Below are positions 44,590 through 55,640 of a stretch of DNA of 64,000 nt, one piece after another. Below the pieces are notes generated by a model. It was given only the letters and a program-made list of their open reading frames with translations. It was not told where the DNA came from and searched no databases. This DNA is from Gnetum montanum (taxonomy: Eukaryota; Streptophyta; Gnetopsida; Gnetales; Gnetaceae), in contig MNCI01034690.1 of the NCBI GenBank assembly GCA_015680685.1, positions 124,777 to 188,776 of the forward strand, written 5' to 3'. Made by a program: the position numbers and the translations under genes. Position 1 is the stretch's first letter, and the number at the start of each line of letters is the position of its first letter.

Positions 44590-45420
44590 ATAAGGATACA
44601 ATGACATGCCTAGTTTGAATCCCATTCTTGTCCAACATAACTTCATACTTGAGGAGGGTTTCAAGCCCATTAAACAAAGAATCCAAAAAATCAAGCCTAA
44701 TCTAGCTTTATCCATCAAAGATTAAATTTCTAAACTAAACAATGTAGGATTCATATGTCCTTCATATTACTCTAATTGGCTATCCAACACGGTTGTCATA
44801 TGTTGATATACATCAATTTTTGTGATCCCAAAAGGATCACATTAAAAGATATATTTCTGTTACCTAACATTAACGAACTCATAGACACAATAGTAGGTTA
44901 CACTTTGCTTAGTTTTATGGATAGATTTTAAGGTTATAACCAAATTAAGATTTTAAGGTTATAACCAAATTTAACTCAACATTGAACATCAACATTGATG
45001 ACTTTCATGATCCCATGGACAAAATTTCATTATACAAAAATGTCTTTCAAACTTAAAAATGTTGAGCAATATACCAATGAGTCATGACCGTCATCTTTAG
45101 CAACATGATGTTCAAAACTATAAATGATTATGTAGATGATCTAACTAATATGTCTATTATGAAAATTGATCATCCCACTAATTTGGACTTAGTCTTGGTT
45201 CATTGGAATAGGTACTACCTCCACTTGAATCCTAAAAAGTACATCTTTGGCATAAAAATAGATAAAATGTTAGGACTTATAGTTTCAGCTAATGATATCA
45301 TGGTAGATCCTAACAAAGTTACAGACACATGTATCTTCCAATATAGAGTTCAATTAATTTGTTATCTCATATGCAATCTGATCAAGGGTGAGTGTTCCTT
45401 ATGCCCAACTATTTGAATCA
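44590..45420 (+). pseudogene. Ty3/gypsy reverse transcriptase remnant
   Basis: Plus-strand reading, in order: MPSLNPILVQHNFILEEGFK and PIKQRIQKIKPNLALSIKD (about 44612-44730), matching the start of plant gypsy RTs; NVGFICPSYYSNWLSNTVVI (about 44740); LPNINELIDTIVGY then TLLSFMDRF and GYNQI (about 44858-44945); MMFKTINDYVDDLTNM (from 45107), with the catalytic YVDD; and HLNPKKYIFGIKIDKMLGLI (about 45220). A 24-base tandem duplication at 44924-44972 repeats the GYNQI region. The open part 45084-45416 is the longest intact stretch. Integrase pieces of the same class lie next to it but on the opposite strand. Confidence 0.85.
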
Positions 45421-45659
45421 CAAGTGCTCTTGTGCAATTCGATCAAATTCTATAGATAGAACTAGTGATATCTAGATTGTTAAGTATTGATCGTAGATCA
45501 TTGTCTTTCCACTTGGACTACTAATAGCTCTACCATGTATGATTTTGCCCAAAGTGAAGCATACGATTATTAATGTTATGCAGCTATGGCTAAGCTAGAT
45601 AAAAACATAAAAATTAATTATTTAACTAATCTAACTAATAACAAGAAGATAAATACTAC

Positions 45660-46590
45660 ATTGGGATTTGTCAACCATAGTTGTAAGAAAATAGATGAGG
45701 GATTTATTAGTTAATTTGGCTTGCCCATTACATTGCAAGTGCTATGAAGATGAGAATAACTAGGTGATTTGGTTTTGGTTACAAAATTTGGTAAGTTCTT
45801 TGCTCTTGAATTTAGATCCATTATTAGTTATAATGTGAAATGGAATTCCAAAGCAAGTGATTATATTATTCAAAATAAACAACACACGTAGAAATTACAG
45901 TTTTTAAAGGAATAGTTTCAAAGCACTTAGTAACATATTTGGTATCTATCAAAATGAACTAGACACCAAATGATTATGGAGGATTGATAGAACTCTAAGA
46001 TTTACCTCCATTTTTACAAGGGTCACATGATTTTTGAAGTCCTAACTTCTTGTGATGGTGCATAAAAATAAGTGAAATGTGACATTGACAAGTATAATAA
46101 ATTTTGACTCTTATATATGCATTCTTGGATATTGTAGGCCATCAACACACATAGAAATTGTAGTTTTTAAAGGAATAGTTTCAAAGCACTTAGTAACATA
46201 TTTGGTATCTATCAAAATGAACTAGACACCAAATGATTATGGAGGATTGATAGAACTCTAAGATTTAACTTCCATTTTTACAAGGGTCACATGATTTTTG
46301 AAGTCCTAACTTCTTGTGATGGTGCATAAAAATAAGTGAAATGTGACATTGACAAGTATAATAAATTTTGACTCTTATATATGCATTCCTAGATATTGTA
46401 GGCCATCAATAACCTAATGAAATAATATGAGCTATAAGAGATTGTGAGCCTAAGTGACCACCACATACATCTAAATAAATCTATTCTAAAATGTTTTGCA
46501 GTTCCTCCTAATTTAGAAAAATGTAGGAGAACACTTGATTTGAAAATATGACTTAAAATACCATGATCAATCATAGAAGAATGTTCAAAC
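45660..46590 (-). pseudogene. Ty3/gypsy integrase remnant with a 263-bp tandem duplication
   Basis: Minus-strand reading: a GGHLGSQSL-like histidine segment (near 46440-46470), then ISRNAYIRVKIYYTCQCH and LQKSCDPCKNGG, together giving an HH-CC zinc-binding region; then INPP and FILIDTKYVTKCFETIPLKT, the part of the core carrying the second-strand Asp; FGIPFHIITNNGSKF (about 45830), matching F-G-I-P-x-x-I-V-T-D-N-G-x-Q-F with the catalytic D replaced by N; and NGQAKLINKSL (about 45710), matching H-P-Q-x-N-G-Q-A-E. Bases 45881-46143 and 46144-46406 are near-identical direct copies, so part of the integrase is present twice. Frameshifts and stops throughout. Confidence 0.8.
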
Positions 46591-46599
46591 ATTTAAGAG

Positions 46600-47080
46600 A
46601 GCATTTTTTGTGAATAAGATAGATTTTTAAGAGTTTTGACTTCATGCAAGTTTGCAAAGAGAACTTGGTCCTTACTAAGGACATCAATTGCCTATGTAAT
46701 GTTGAGGAGCAAAAAGACCAAATGGTTAAATTTGTGAGATAGCAACAGGAATGGCTTACCAAGGTGAACATGAACCTAAGATGGTTGGTAGCCAAGAACA
46801 CAAATCTCTCTATAGAGGTAGCCACTTAGAAAAATGAGGCTCTGAAATTTGAAAGAGTTAAAAATCATTACAAAGGCTAGGTGAAGCTCCTCAAGGAGGT
46901 GAGAAAAAAAATTTGACTGGTCAAAGTGAAGATGAACAAAATCCTTTAGTAACTCTAGCAAAAAAGATAATGTATGGTAGCTGATCTTTGACAAATTGAA
47001 TGCCTACAATAAGGAAAAAATTCAATTGAAGAAGTTGCAAATAGAAACAATGATAGAATACATCGAACTTACCAACCTCC
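46600..47080 (+). pseudogene. Lys/Glu-rich coiled-coil-like coding remnant
   Basis: In one plus-strand frame with scattered stops the translation is strongly charged and heptad-like: NVEEQKDQMVKFVR, QQEWLTKVNMNLRWL, NTNLSIEVAT, NEALKFERVKNHYKG and LLKEVRKKI. That composition is unlike surrounding DNA and suggests a decayed protein-coding segment, perhaps an additional ORF of a retroelement. No family is recognised. Minus-strand open frames over the same bases look like shadows. Confidence 0.35.
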
Positions 47081-47640
47081 AATATCCAAACCATAAAATT
47101 CTGAAATACTAAACCTCCCTAAACTCCAAGCCCTCCAATATTTTAGAGAATTTTAGGGTGGTTTGATTTTCATAGAACTTACCATAAATCCTAAACCAAA
47201 AACCCTATAAACCCAAAGCCCTAAAACCTAAAACTAAAATCCCTAATCCCTAAACCATGAACCATAAACCTTGAATCATAAAAACCCTAATCCCTAAACC
47301 ATAATCCCTAAATTGAAACCCTAACCCCTAAACCATAATCCCTAAATTGAAACCCTAATCTATAACCTATAAACACTAAACCCTCTAAACTCATATCCCG
47401 AAATCCTGCAAATCCAAAACACAAAAAGCTAAATAATAAACCCAAAAACCCCAAACACTAAACCCAAAATCCTGAAAACCTAAAACCCCAAAGCATGAAA
47501 CCCTAAACCCTATAAACCATAAATGGAAAACCCTAAACCTAAAAACCTAAGCAAAACTTATACCCTAAAAACCTTAAAACCCAAAATCCTAAAAGCCTAA
47601 AACACTAAACCATAAATCCTAAACCCTATAAATTCAAAAT
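47080..47640. repeat. Degenerate telomere-like array, C-rich strand
   Basis: CCCTAAA-like units, highly mutated. It includes a duplicated phrase ACCCTAACCCCTAAACCATA at about 47280-47350. It ends in ordinary AT-rich sequence. Confidence 0.88.
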
Positions 47641-47894
47641 TTTATGAAACACCACCTAGAAAATGCATGTTACAACCTCTTATCATTACAACTATATTCT
47701 CCCACAAAACCCAAGGCTAAAAGCTCATTGTAAGATGTGAAGATTACAATCCATGACATATAATTTCACATACTTTAACTTTTGAGGCCAAAAAATGCTT
47801 CATAAGTTGTTATACCCTCACTTCCCAATTGGAAAAAGTTCCACCAGGTCTATAGTTGGGATTGGGAAGGTAAACATGCTTTTTAAATTACCAA
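47641..47894. other. Short spacer
   Basis: No recognisable content. Confidence 0.4.
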
Positions 47895-48345
47895 AATGGG
47901 CATTTTCATGAGTTTTATGGGGGATACAACATTTTCTATGTTGGAGTCACCTATGCTTACTGTTGGGGGGGGGGGGGGGGGGGGGTTTAGCTTTTGAAGC
48001 CTCAGCATGGCTCTTGCAACCTCAGTGTGGCTTCTACAACACTAGCATTGATGCTATAGTACAATAGCCCTAGCATTGCTCCAACAGCCCCTAGCATTGC
48101 TTCAATACAATAGCCCCAGTGTTGCTCTTGCCCCAACACTACTCTACCAACCTCAATTTTGCTCTAGTAGCCTAAATGTTGCTCTTGCATCTCCAGCATT
48201 GCTCTTGGAAGGCCAACATGGGTGAAAGTTCCTTTTAGTATTTTTAGTAAATGGAATGGTTTTAGTATCTTGGGGGCATAAAAATTTATTATAAATAGAA
48301 ATCATGTTGGATTTGAACACTATTACACCTACATGTGATCAAATC
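47895..48345 (+). repeat. Dispersed repeat, copy 2, with a G21 run
   Basis: Partner of 26195-26735. It shares GAGTCACCTATGCTTAC, GTTTAGCTTTTGAAGCC and CTAGCATTGCTCCAACAGCC. Where the partner has a run of six G, this copy has 21 consecutive G (47965-47985). It leads directly into the gag remnant that follows, so it is probably the 5' non-coding part of that element. Confidence 0.75.
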
Positions 48346-49460
48346 CCCTTCACCAACTTTTATGCACAAATGCTCATACAACTCATAGAGGTTGATACGT
48401 TTAGTAAGGAAATTAGTTTAGAGAATCACCAACAAGAGCATGATGAGTTTGAGGTTGAACTAGATCCAAACACCTTCATTGGGAGTCTTTTTCAATGTTT
48501 GGCTTACTAAAAAACTACACCCAACTCCATGTCTCTTGCTTCATTAGTTGGACAAGTCCCTTAGTCTAATTCCCTTCCTATCCATTCTACCATGTCTGAG
48601 TTTGCACCCATTATTGCCATACACCAAGCACAATACATGCCTCAACTCACCTCCTTATTCTCATTGATGTCCTTTGCCACACAGCCTCACTTCATTCACC
48701 CAACTATGGTGATGTCTACCTCATCATCTGCCTTTGTCTACCTCAAGCAACACAAGTCTCTCATATTCCATTTGTCCATTCATACCACAAATTTCAATTC
48801 AAATATATTTTTCCTTGTTTAATTCACCTACAATGGTGGTCACATGACCTCTTCCCTCTATTGCAATGTCAATTGTATAACTTCAAGCTTTACAACTCCC
48901 TCTTGAACATGAATACAAGTACCACAACCCACAAGGATGTCCCAATGCTTGGATAAAGCCTTCTAAATAATCCAAGACCTTACTAAAGAGCTATGAAAAC
49001 TTAAGGCTAGTATAACTCAGTTGGTCAAGGTTCTAGACTTTTACAAAGATGATCCTATAATCCCTAATGTCCCTCAAATGACCTTACCCACTAGCATGCT
49101 CATACAAAACTTGATCAAATACAATGATGAAAATGATCCCAATGCACACCTAGTCACCTCTTTTTGCAAGCCTGGCCTTGTACGATACTAGGGATTTTTC
49201 CCATGTCGCTCAAGGGTAAGACTCTAGATTTGTACTAAACCTTGCATAGAGGTTCCATCTCTTCCATTGAAGACTTGATTATCCAATTTTTTAACTGCTT
49301 CAAGTACAACTTGAAGCCAGATGCCATGCTAGACCAATCAATGAAGGTGAATTAGGGACCACTTGAACCAATCAAAAGATTAATTTATAGATGGAATTTA
49401 ACACTCAATGAGATTCTAAAGCGTATCTCTAAAACCCACCTCTTGGCTATGTTTTGGGGC
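48304..49460 (+). pseudogene. Ty3/gypsy-type gag remnant
   Basis: Starts with an acidic segment (ENHQQEHDEFEVELDPNTF, 48304-48510), continues Gln/Ser/His-rich (48592-48822), then KVLDFYKDDPIIPNVPQMTL (about 49030-49085) and LIKYNDENDPNAHLVTSF (about 49112-49165), the YNGEGDPxAH capsid signature also present in the minus-strand element at 3168-3599. After a frameshift come SLKGKTLDLY and HRGSISSIEDLIIQFFNCFK (about 49205-49310), matching the L-P-x-S-L...W-F...L-P-x-x-S-I-x-S-F-x-x-L...F pattern of Retrotrans_gag. Interrupted by stops. It shares gag lineage with the element at 1-6 kb. No pol follows; beyond 49.8 kb only unrelated sequence is seen. Confidence 0.7.
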
Positions 49461-49589
49461 ATAAATCTTGCTACAAGTTAGCTGCAAACTTCTTCCATGC
49501 TCAAGTTAGGTGGATGCCCAAGTTTGGGGGGTTACTATGTATGAAAAGTGCCATACCTCCATGGTCATTCTATTTACTAAAAATAGTAA

Positions 49590-49770
49590 CAAAGGCACAT
49601 CATCCATGTTGGCTTTGTTCTTCCATGCTGGGACTTCTACCATCCTTGTTGGAGTGCATGGTTAATGTTGAAGTCAATGAAGTGTTGAAATCTAGTCCAT
49701 GTTCCTTTTATGGTAGGGAGAAGGTGTATCAATGTTGGGGGGGTGGGGGGAGGTCATATCATTAAAAATT
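49590..49770 (+). repeat. Fragment shared, inverted, with 7785-7950
   Basis: CATCCATGTTGGCTTTG to GTATCAATGTTGGGGG matches the reverse complement of 7785-7950. See that entry; probably part of the gag element upstream. Ends in a G-rich stretch (GGGGGGGTGGGGGGAGG). Confidence 0.65.
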
Positions 49771-50815
49771 AAGGGTAAAATGTTAAAAACCATCAAATTG
49801 CCATTTTTAGCATTGAGGGTACGTGAACTACATCCCCCATGCATGCATTTCTAGCATAGAGAGTGCTATACCCTCATAAAAACCATTAAATTGCCTTTTT
49901 TGGCATTTTATAAGGCATTTCTCACACTTGAAAACCTATAGATAGATATTATATGACTTCTTCCACTTGAGGGATGAGGCTTTAATCACTTATGAAGTAT
50001 TTTTTGAGCCCTAAAATTATGAGATACATGAGATTGCCCCTCATCAATTATAATCTTTATGTTTACAATGAAGTTTTACCTCAGGTTTCATGGGGTGAAG
50101 GCTATATGATGAAAATTGATTACAACATGTAGATTTTCATGGTGGTTCAAGAGGCCCTCTTTTCTGGAGTCTGAAGGATTAACCTAAGAGGCACTAACAA
50201 GGAATACAAAATACCACTACAAGTCCACCACCAATGTCACTTCTCCACACTTAATCTAGTCATGTTGAACCATGCCAAAGAGTGCTCATGATGGAGTAAG
50301 GCTATGATGATGAAATGGTAGTCAGGTCATAAGAAAATGGTTGCAAAGGCTAACAATGCATTCCAAGTGTTGACATCATGCTTGTAGTGCAACACTAACA
50401 TGTAGGTTAAATAATTAGACTTAGCACTTCATGCTTGAAGTGCGGTTCTCTTAGAAAATGCATTTGAGAAACCATCACTTCACTCCAAGTTTCCTATTAG
50501 CCATTAGGCTCCTCCCTTTGCACGTTTAGAGCCATAGATTTGTCTTTTGATGTTCATCAACCATCTAGCTTCTTGGTAGTTTTCTTTTCCATATTTTTGT
50601 GGAGTAAAACCTCCATTGGGTCTCTTTCCTAAGGCTAGATTGATGTGGTTCTTCCATTGAATGAATTGTATTATACTCAACAGGCTTGGTTTGTTCCATT
50701 GAACAAGATGTCTTACGTTCAATGGACTTAATGGTTTACCACCAAAGGAAATGCGTTACATTCACATGGACTTGTAAGTGGAGCATAACAAAGGGATGTC
50801 ATCAGACCATAATGC
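49771..50815. other. Stretch without assignable genes
   Basis: A minus-strand open frame at 50722-50504 (72 codons, containing KRPNGGFTPQKYGKENYQE and ending before a second Met-poor stretch) is not recognised. The rest has no motif. The segment 50730-50815 precedes the telomere-like array. Confidence 0.3.
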
Positions 50816-50819
50816 ATAA

Positions 50820-52630
50820 CGATTTGGGATTTTAGGATTTATGATATTTAATGCTTAGGGTTTAGGATTTATGGTTTTAGGATTTTTAGTATTTATAGTT
50901 TTTAAGGTTTTTAGGATCCAAGATTTAGGATTTTTAGTGTATAGAGTATTGGGTTTAGGAATTTTTAAGGGTTAGGTATTATGTATTAGGAATTTTAGGA
51001 TTTAGGGTTTATGATTTTTAAGGTTTAGGATGTATCATTTTTAGGGTATAGTATTTTTGGATTTTCGTATTCATTAGTTTAGGATTTAGTGCTTTTAAGG
51101 TTTATGGTTTAAGTTTTATGTTTTTTGGCATCTAAGATTTAAAAGTTTTAGTGTATAGAGTAGTGCATTTTAGGTTTATTACGCTATAGGAATTATGTTT
51201 TACCATTTTGGACATTATAGTTTAGGGTTTAGGTTAGTTATTATTTAGGGTTTAGTATTTTTAGTATTTAGGATTTATGTTTCTGTAGGTTTGGGGTTTA
51301 GGGTTTTAGGATTTTTAGAGATGAGGATTTTGGGTTTTGCATTTTTAGGATTTAGGTTTTAGCGTTTAGATTTTATGATTTTTAGGATTTAGTTTTGAGG
51401 GTTTGAGGGTTTATGGGATAGGATTTAGAATTTAGTGCTTAGGATTTAGGATTTCAGTGTTTAGGCCGTATCATTTGTTCGGTTTAGTATTTTGTAGTTT
51501 AGGATTTAGAACTTTTAAGGTTTATAATTTTAAAGATGTTTAGGATGTATAGTGCTTAGGATTTTTCGGTTCTAAGATTTACAATCTTTAGGGATGAGGA
51601 TTTAGGATTTAGCATTTTAAGGATTTATGATTTATGAATTTTTAGGATTTATGTCTTAGGGTTTAGGATTTAAGATTTTTAGGTTTATGTTTGATGGTTT
51701 AAGTGTTTATGGGTTAGGATTTTGTATGGTATAGGAATTTAGGGATTATGATTTAGCTTTTAGTTTTAAGGATTTGTGGTTTAGGATGTATCATTTTTTG
51801 GAATTAAGGTTTAGGGATTTTAGTATTTAGTAGGTTAGGACTTAGGATATTTAAGGTTTATGGTTTTTAGGACTTTTAGGGTTTAAAGTTTTTACAAATT
51901 TTTATGGTCAATGATTTAGGATTTTTAGGTTATAGATTATAGCATTTAGGAATATTTAGAGTTTAGGAATTAGGAATTTGAATCGAGGGTTTGGGATTTT
52001 TAGGGTTTAGTTTTGAGGATTTTAGTGTTTATGGGTTAGGGTGTCATAGGGTGAATGGTTTTAGGGATTAGGGAATAGGATTTTATTGTTTAGGATTTAG
52101 TGTTTTCTAGTATTTAGTAGTTTAGCATTGAGGATTTTTAAGGTTTAGGATTTAGTTTATAGGCTTTTTAGGATTTTTAAGGGCTAGAATTTTTAGGGTC
52201 TAGGATTGAGGACTTTTTGGACTATAGAGTATTAGGTTTAGGTTCTTTTAGGATTAAGAAATTATGTTTTAATATTTTTAGGGATTATGTTTTCATCATT
52301 TAGGGTTTGGAATTTTTAGGTTAATGGTTTATGATTTTTAGGGTTTAGGGGTTTTTAGTATTTAGTAGTTTTAGTGTTTAGGATTAATAGTTTCTATGGT
52401 TTATGATTTTTAGGATTTGGTATTTTTTTTGTTTCGATTTTAGGATTTATGATTAAAATTTTCTAGCGATGAGGATTTATGGTTTATTTCTTTTAGGATT
52501 TATGATTTATGATTTATGATTTTTAGGATTTAGTTCTTAGGGTTTAAGGTTTATGATTTCCATGGTTTAGGTTTGAGGACTTTAGGGTTTATGGATTAGG
52601 ATATTTTAGGGTTTAGGGTGTTTAGTATAT
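50820..52630. repeat. Degenerate telomere-like array, G-rich strand
   Basis: TTTAGGG-like units, mostly in the forms TTTAGGATTTAGG and TTTTTAGGG, so the register drifts between 7 and 9 bases. The orientation is opposite to the arrays at 7, 28-31 and 47 kb. It ends abruptly at an LTR (52634). Confidence 0.92.
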
Positions 52631-52633
52631 AGT

Positions 52634-53389
52634 CGATGAATAGTGGAGGCATCCTAACACTCTAGCATACAAGGCACAAGTGTCTACACATGACTAGATC
52701 ATAATCTGTAGATGGACAATGTAATTATGCTAGTAATTAATGTTGAGTTCGAGATCATTGTCTTTCTAGTCCAAGTTAGTGAAGTTTAAGAGTATGGTTT
52801 AACTCTTAGTAAGACATATGATTGGTTGTTATTGTAGAGCTCTTAATACTCCTAATGGTAATCATGGTTGAATAAAATTCGAAGTCTAGTTAACTAGGAA
52901 AGCATAAATCTAACTTGGAAAGCATAAATCTAAATAAGAACCCACTAGGTTACCAAATAACTACACTTTAATACTCGAAATGAGTCATATCCATTCCTCT
53001 TACTAATAACGTGTATAGTAAAGTTCTTGAAATAAATGATTAACTAAGAAAGCAAGGAAATTATTCTATGTAAATAAATATAGAACTTAGTGGATGTTGC
53101 AATGATGAAAAGAAATCTCACTCTTTATTGCTAGTCATGATTTACATCCAAGTACAATTTACTTAAATAAAGATACTGGACAACTACTCAACACCACATG
53201 TGGGCATTCCTCTATTACTAACTACAAGAGTTTGGCAAAGCTTTGGAGTCAAAAGTTGTTGATTGTACATCCAAGTATCAATATACAAATCCCAAGACAT
53301 CAAATCAACAATGACATAGAATGGGCTATGACATCATACTACGATATTGTTGATATGATATCACAAAATTACAAAAATTGACTTTACCA
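52634..53389 (-). mobile_element. LTR of a minus-strand relative of the gag-protease family (LTR C)
   Basis: About 756 bp. It aligns closely with 58599-59451: shared blocks include CACACATGACTAGATC, AATTATGCTAGTAATT, TATGGTTTAACTCTTAGTAA and ATGATGAAAAG. The plus-strand right end is ACTTTACCA followed by TACCCCCATGG, the reverse complement of the polypurine tract seen in copy A, so it is a 3' LTR. Its start is degenerate (CGATGAATAG for TGATGAGTAG). Confidence 0.7.
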
Positions 53390-54430
53390 TACCCCCATGG
53401 ATGACTGAAAACTTGTCCTTAAGTTAAAGCAAAATGAGGATATAGTTCCTTACAAAATTAGAAGGCAATCTTGAAACGACACAACTAACTATTTACATCA
53501 GTTTGTGAATGTAGCATTGGTGTATTTACAAAATGACATAGTTACATGACAAAATAATCAAAACAAAATAAAGCTTGGAGTAGCTTGATGTAGCGTTCTA
53601 TGCCTAGCAATGAAGGCTCTTTCATTGGCTTCTTCCTTTTATCGTCAAGTTTCTAAAATTGATATTTATTGAGCGCATGATGTTTCTCATCTTCTATCAT
53701 TGGATCATTTACAGTACATGCATATTAAGCAATGTTACTTGGAGCTAGTACATCGCATGGGCATGGTAGATGTGGAAACATTTTGTTGGTGTGAACATAC
53801 CAAGATACAAACCACCACATTGGCTCTTTAAAAGCTATGGCTACCTTTATGAGCTCTTGGTAGTCGAACATTCTTCATGCTAGATTCGCTATGACATCTT
53901 TGTACCCTTGGTCACTACCTACTATTTAAGCTTGTTTCTTGGCCTTCTTGATCTTAACATGGATAGATTAACATACCAAAGGTTTGCTAATGCCATATAC
54001 TCTGTTAAGCCCTCTATCTATATAGGTCCTTATTCTTTACTTCAACCTTGGAGACATGAGCTAAACTAACCAAGATGGGTTGCCAATCTAGATTTTGAGA
54101 AAAGAGTTAATTGATTTTGGCATTTGTCATCTAGATATTTTTTTCATTGATTTATTTGTACATGTCCACTTGGTCTCAAAAGTGCTGTTTGAGCTTTTCA
54201 TGCCATTTCGCCTCATTTTGCCATGTGCTTATTTCAATTATAGACTTTTGATGAACTGCAGATACCTCTTTAATTTACTTATATCCTAGTTGACTTGGAG
54301 GAGTTCTCGTAGTTGATGGATTCTTTCTTCAAGAGTATATTTATACTTTTCTACATTAGTCAACCTTGTATTATTAGCAGTGAGTTAATATTCAAGATTT
54401 AAATGCATTTAGTATACTTTTCTTCAAGAT
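53390..54430 (-). mobile_element. 3' internal remnant belonging to LTR C
   Basis: Begins, on the minus strand side of the LTR, with the polypurine tract and AAAACTTGTCCTTAAGTT, which resembles AAAACTCATTCTTGAGTA beside LTR D and CTCGAGGATGAGTTTTCATT in copy A. No coding region is readable. It runs into a telomere-like array at about 54430. Confidence 0.5.
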
Positions 54431-54944
54431 GAGGGTTAACGGTTTAAGCTTCAAGATTGGGCATTTAGGATTTAGTATTCAATGTTTTGTGTTTAGGATT
54501 CAGTGTTTTGGGTTATGGAATTGTAGTTTAGGGTTTCAAGTTTGGGATCTAGTGTTTAGGATTTAGGGTTCAAGGTTTTAAGGTAAAGGATTCAAGATTA
54601 AGGATCAAGGTTCAAGATTTGAGGTTCAAGAATCAAGGTTTAGGGTTCAAAGTTCAAGATTTGAGATTTAGGGTTCAATGTTAGGGGTCTAGGGTTTAAG
54701 GTTTCATGTTCAAGCTTTGAGTGTTGTGATTTTGGGATTGGGATTTGGGGTTCACAGTTTAGGGTTATGGGTTGAAGGTTCAAGATTTAATGTTTGGGGT
54801 TCAAAGTTCAAGGTTTGGCATTTGAGGATTGGTGCTTAGGTTTAGGTTTTAGGGTTTGGGGTTCGAGACTTGTGGTTCAGGATTTGGGGTTCAAGGTGGG
54901 CATTTAGGGTTCCAGGTTTTGGGTTCTACGTTCAAGGTTTAGGG
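54430..54944. repeat. Degenerate telomere-like array, G-rich strand, with TTCAAGG variant
   Basis: TTTAGGG units mixed with GGTTCAA units, the complement of the CCTTGAA mix at 6.8-7.7 kb, which suggests the two arrays share an ancestor and lie inverted to each other. Confidence 0.88.
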
Positions 54945-55640
54945 TAAAAAGTTAAAGTCAAAAAGTTTAAAAGTTAAAAGGTTAAGAAGTTAAATTTAAA
55001 AGAAAGAAGTTAAAAGTTAAAAAGTTAAAAGGAAAAAGTTAACAAGTTAAAGTTAAAAAGCTAAAATATTAAACATAAGGGTAAAAACTTAAGGGAAAAA
55101 TCTTAAAAGGTAAAAAGTTAAGTGTAAAAAGTTAAAAAGTTAAATTTAAAATATTAAAGGTAAAAATTTAAAAATTTAAATGTTTAATAGTTTAAAAGTA
55201 AAAATGTTAAGCTAACAAGTTAAAAGGTTTAGAAGCTAAAAAGTAAAAAGGTAAAAAGTCAAAACTTAAAAGGTTAAAGTTTAAAAGACAAAATGTTAAA
55301 TGTTAAAAAGCAAAAGGTTAAAGGTTAGGGGTAAAATATTAAAAAGTTTAAAAGTTCAAATTTAAAGAGCAAAACGTAAGAAGTAAAAAAATTTAAAGGT
55401 TAATAAGTTAAAAAGTTTAAAGGTTAATAAGTTAAAAAGTTAAAAGGTAAGAAGTAAAAAAGTTAAAAAGAAAGAAGGTAAGAGTTAAAAAGTTAAAAGT
55501 AAAAATTTAAAAAGTTAAAAACTTAAAAGGTAAAAGTTAAAAAGTTAGATAAAAAGTTAAAAGTTAAAAATTTAAAAAGTTAAAAAATTACAAAGTTAAA
55601 AATTAAGGGTAAAATGTTGAAAAGTTAAGCATAAAAGGTT
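54945..55640. repeat. TTAAAAG-type heptamer array
   Basis: About 700 bases almost wholly composed of AAGTTAAAAGTTAAAAAG-type sequence (unit TTAAAAG or TTAAAAAG, with GTAAAAAG variants). C is nearly absent. It keeps the 7-8 base register of the TTTAGGG arrays on both sides and passes into them gradually, so it looks like a locally amplified variant rather than an inserted sequence. Confidence 0.9.

Noticed and set aside
49010-49050. tRNA-like phrase TAACTCAGTTGGTCAAGG
   Set aside because: It looks like a D-arm but lies in a gag frame (the KVLDFYKDDP region, paralogous to the minus-strand gag near 3330), and no acceptor or T-arm partner is present.
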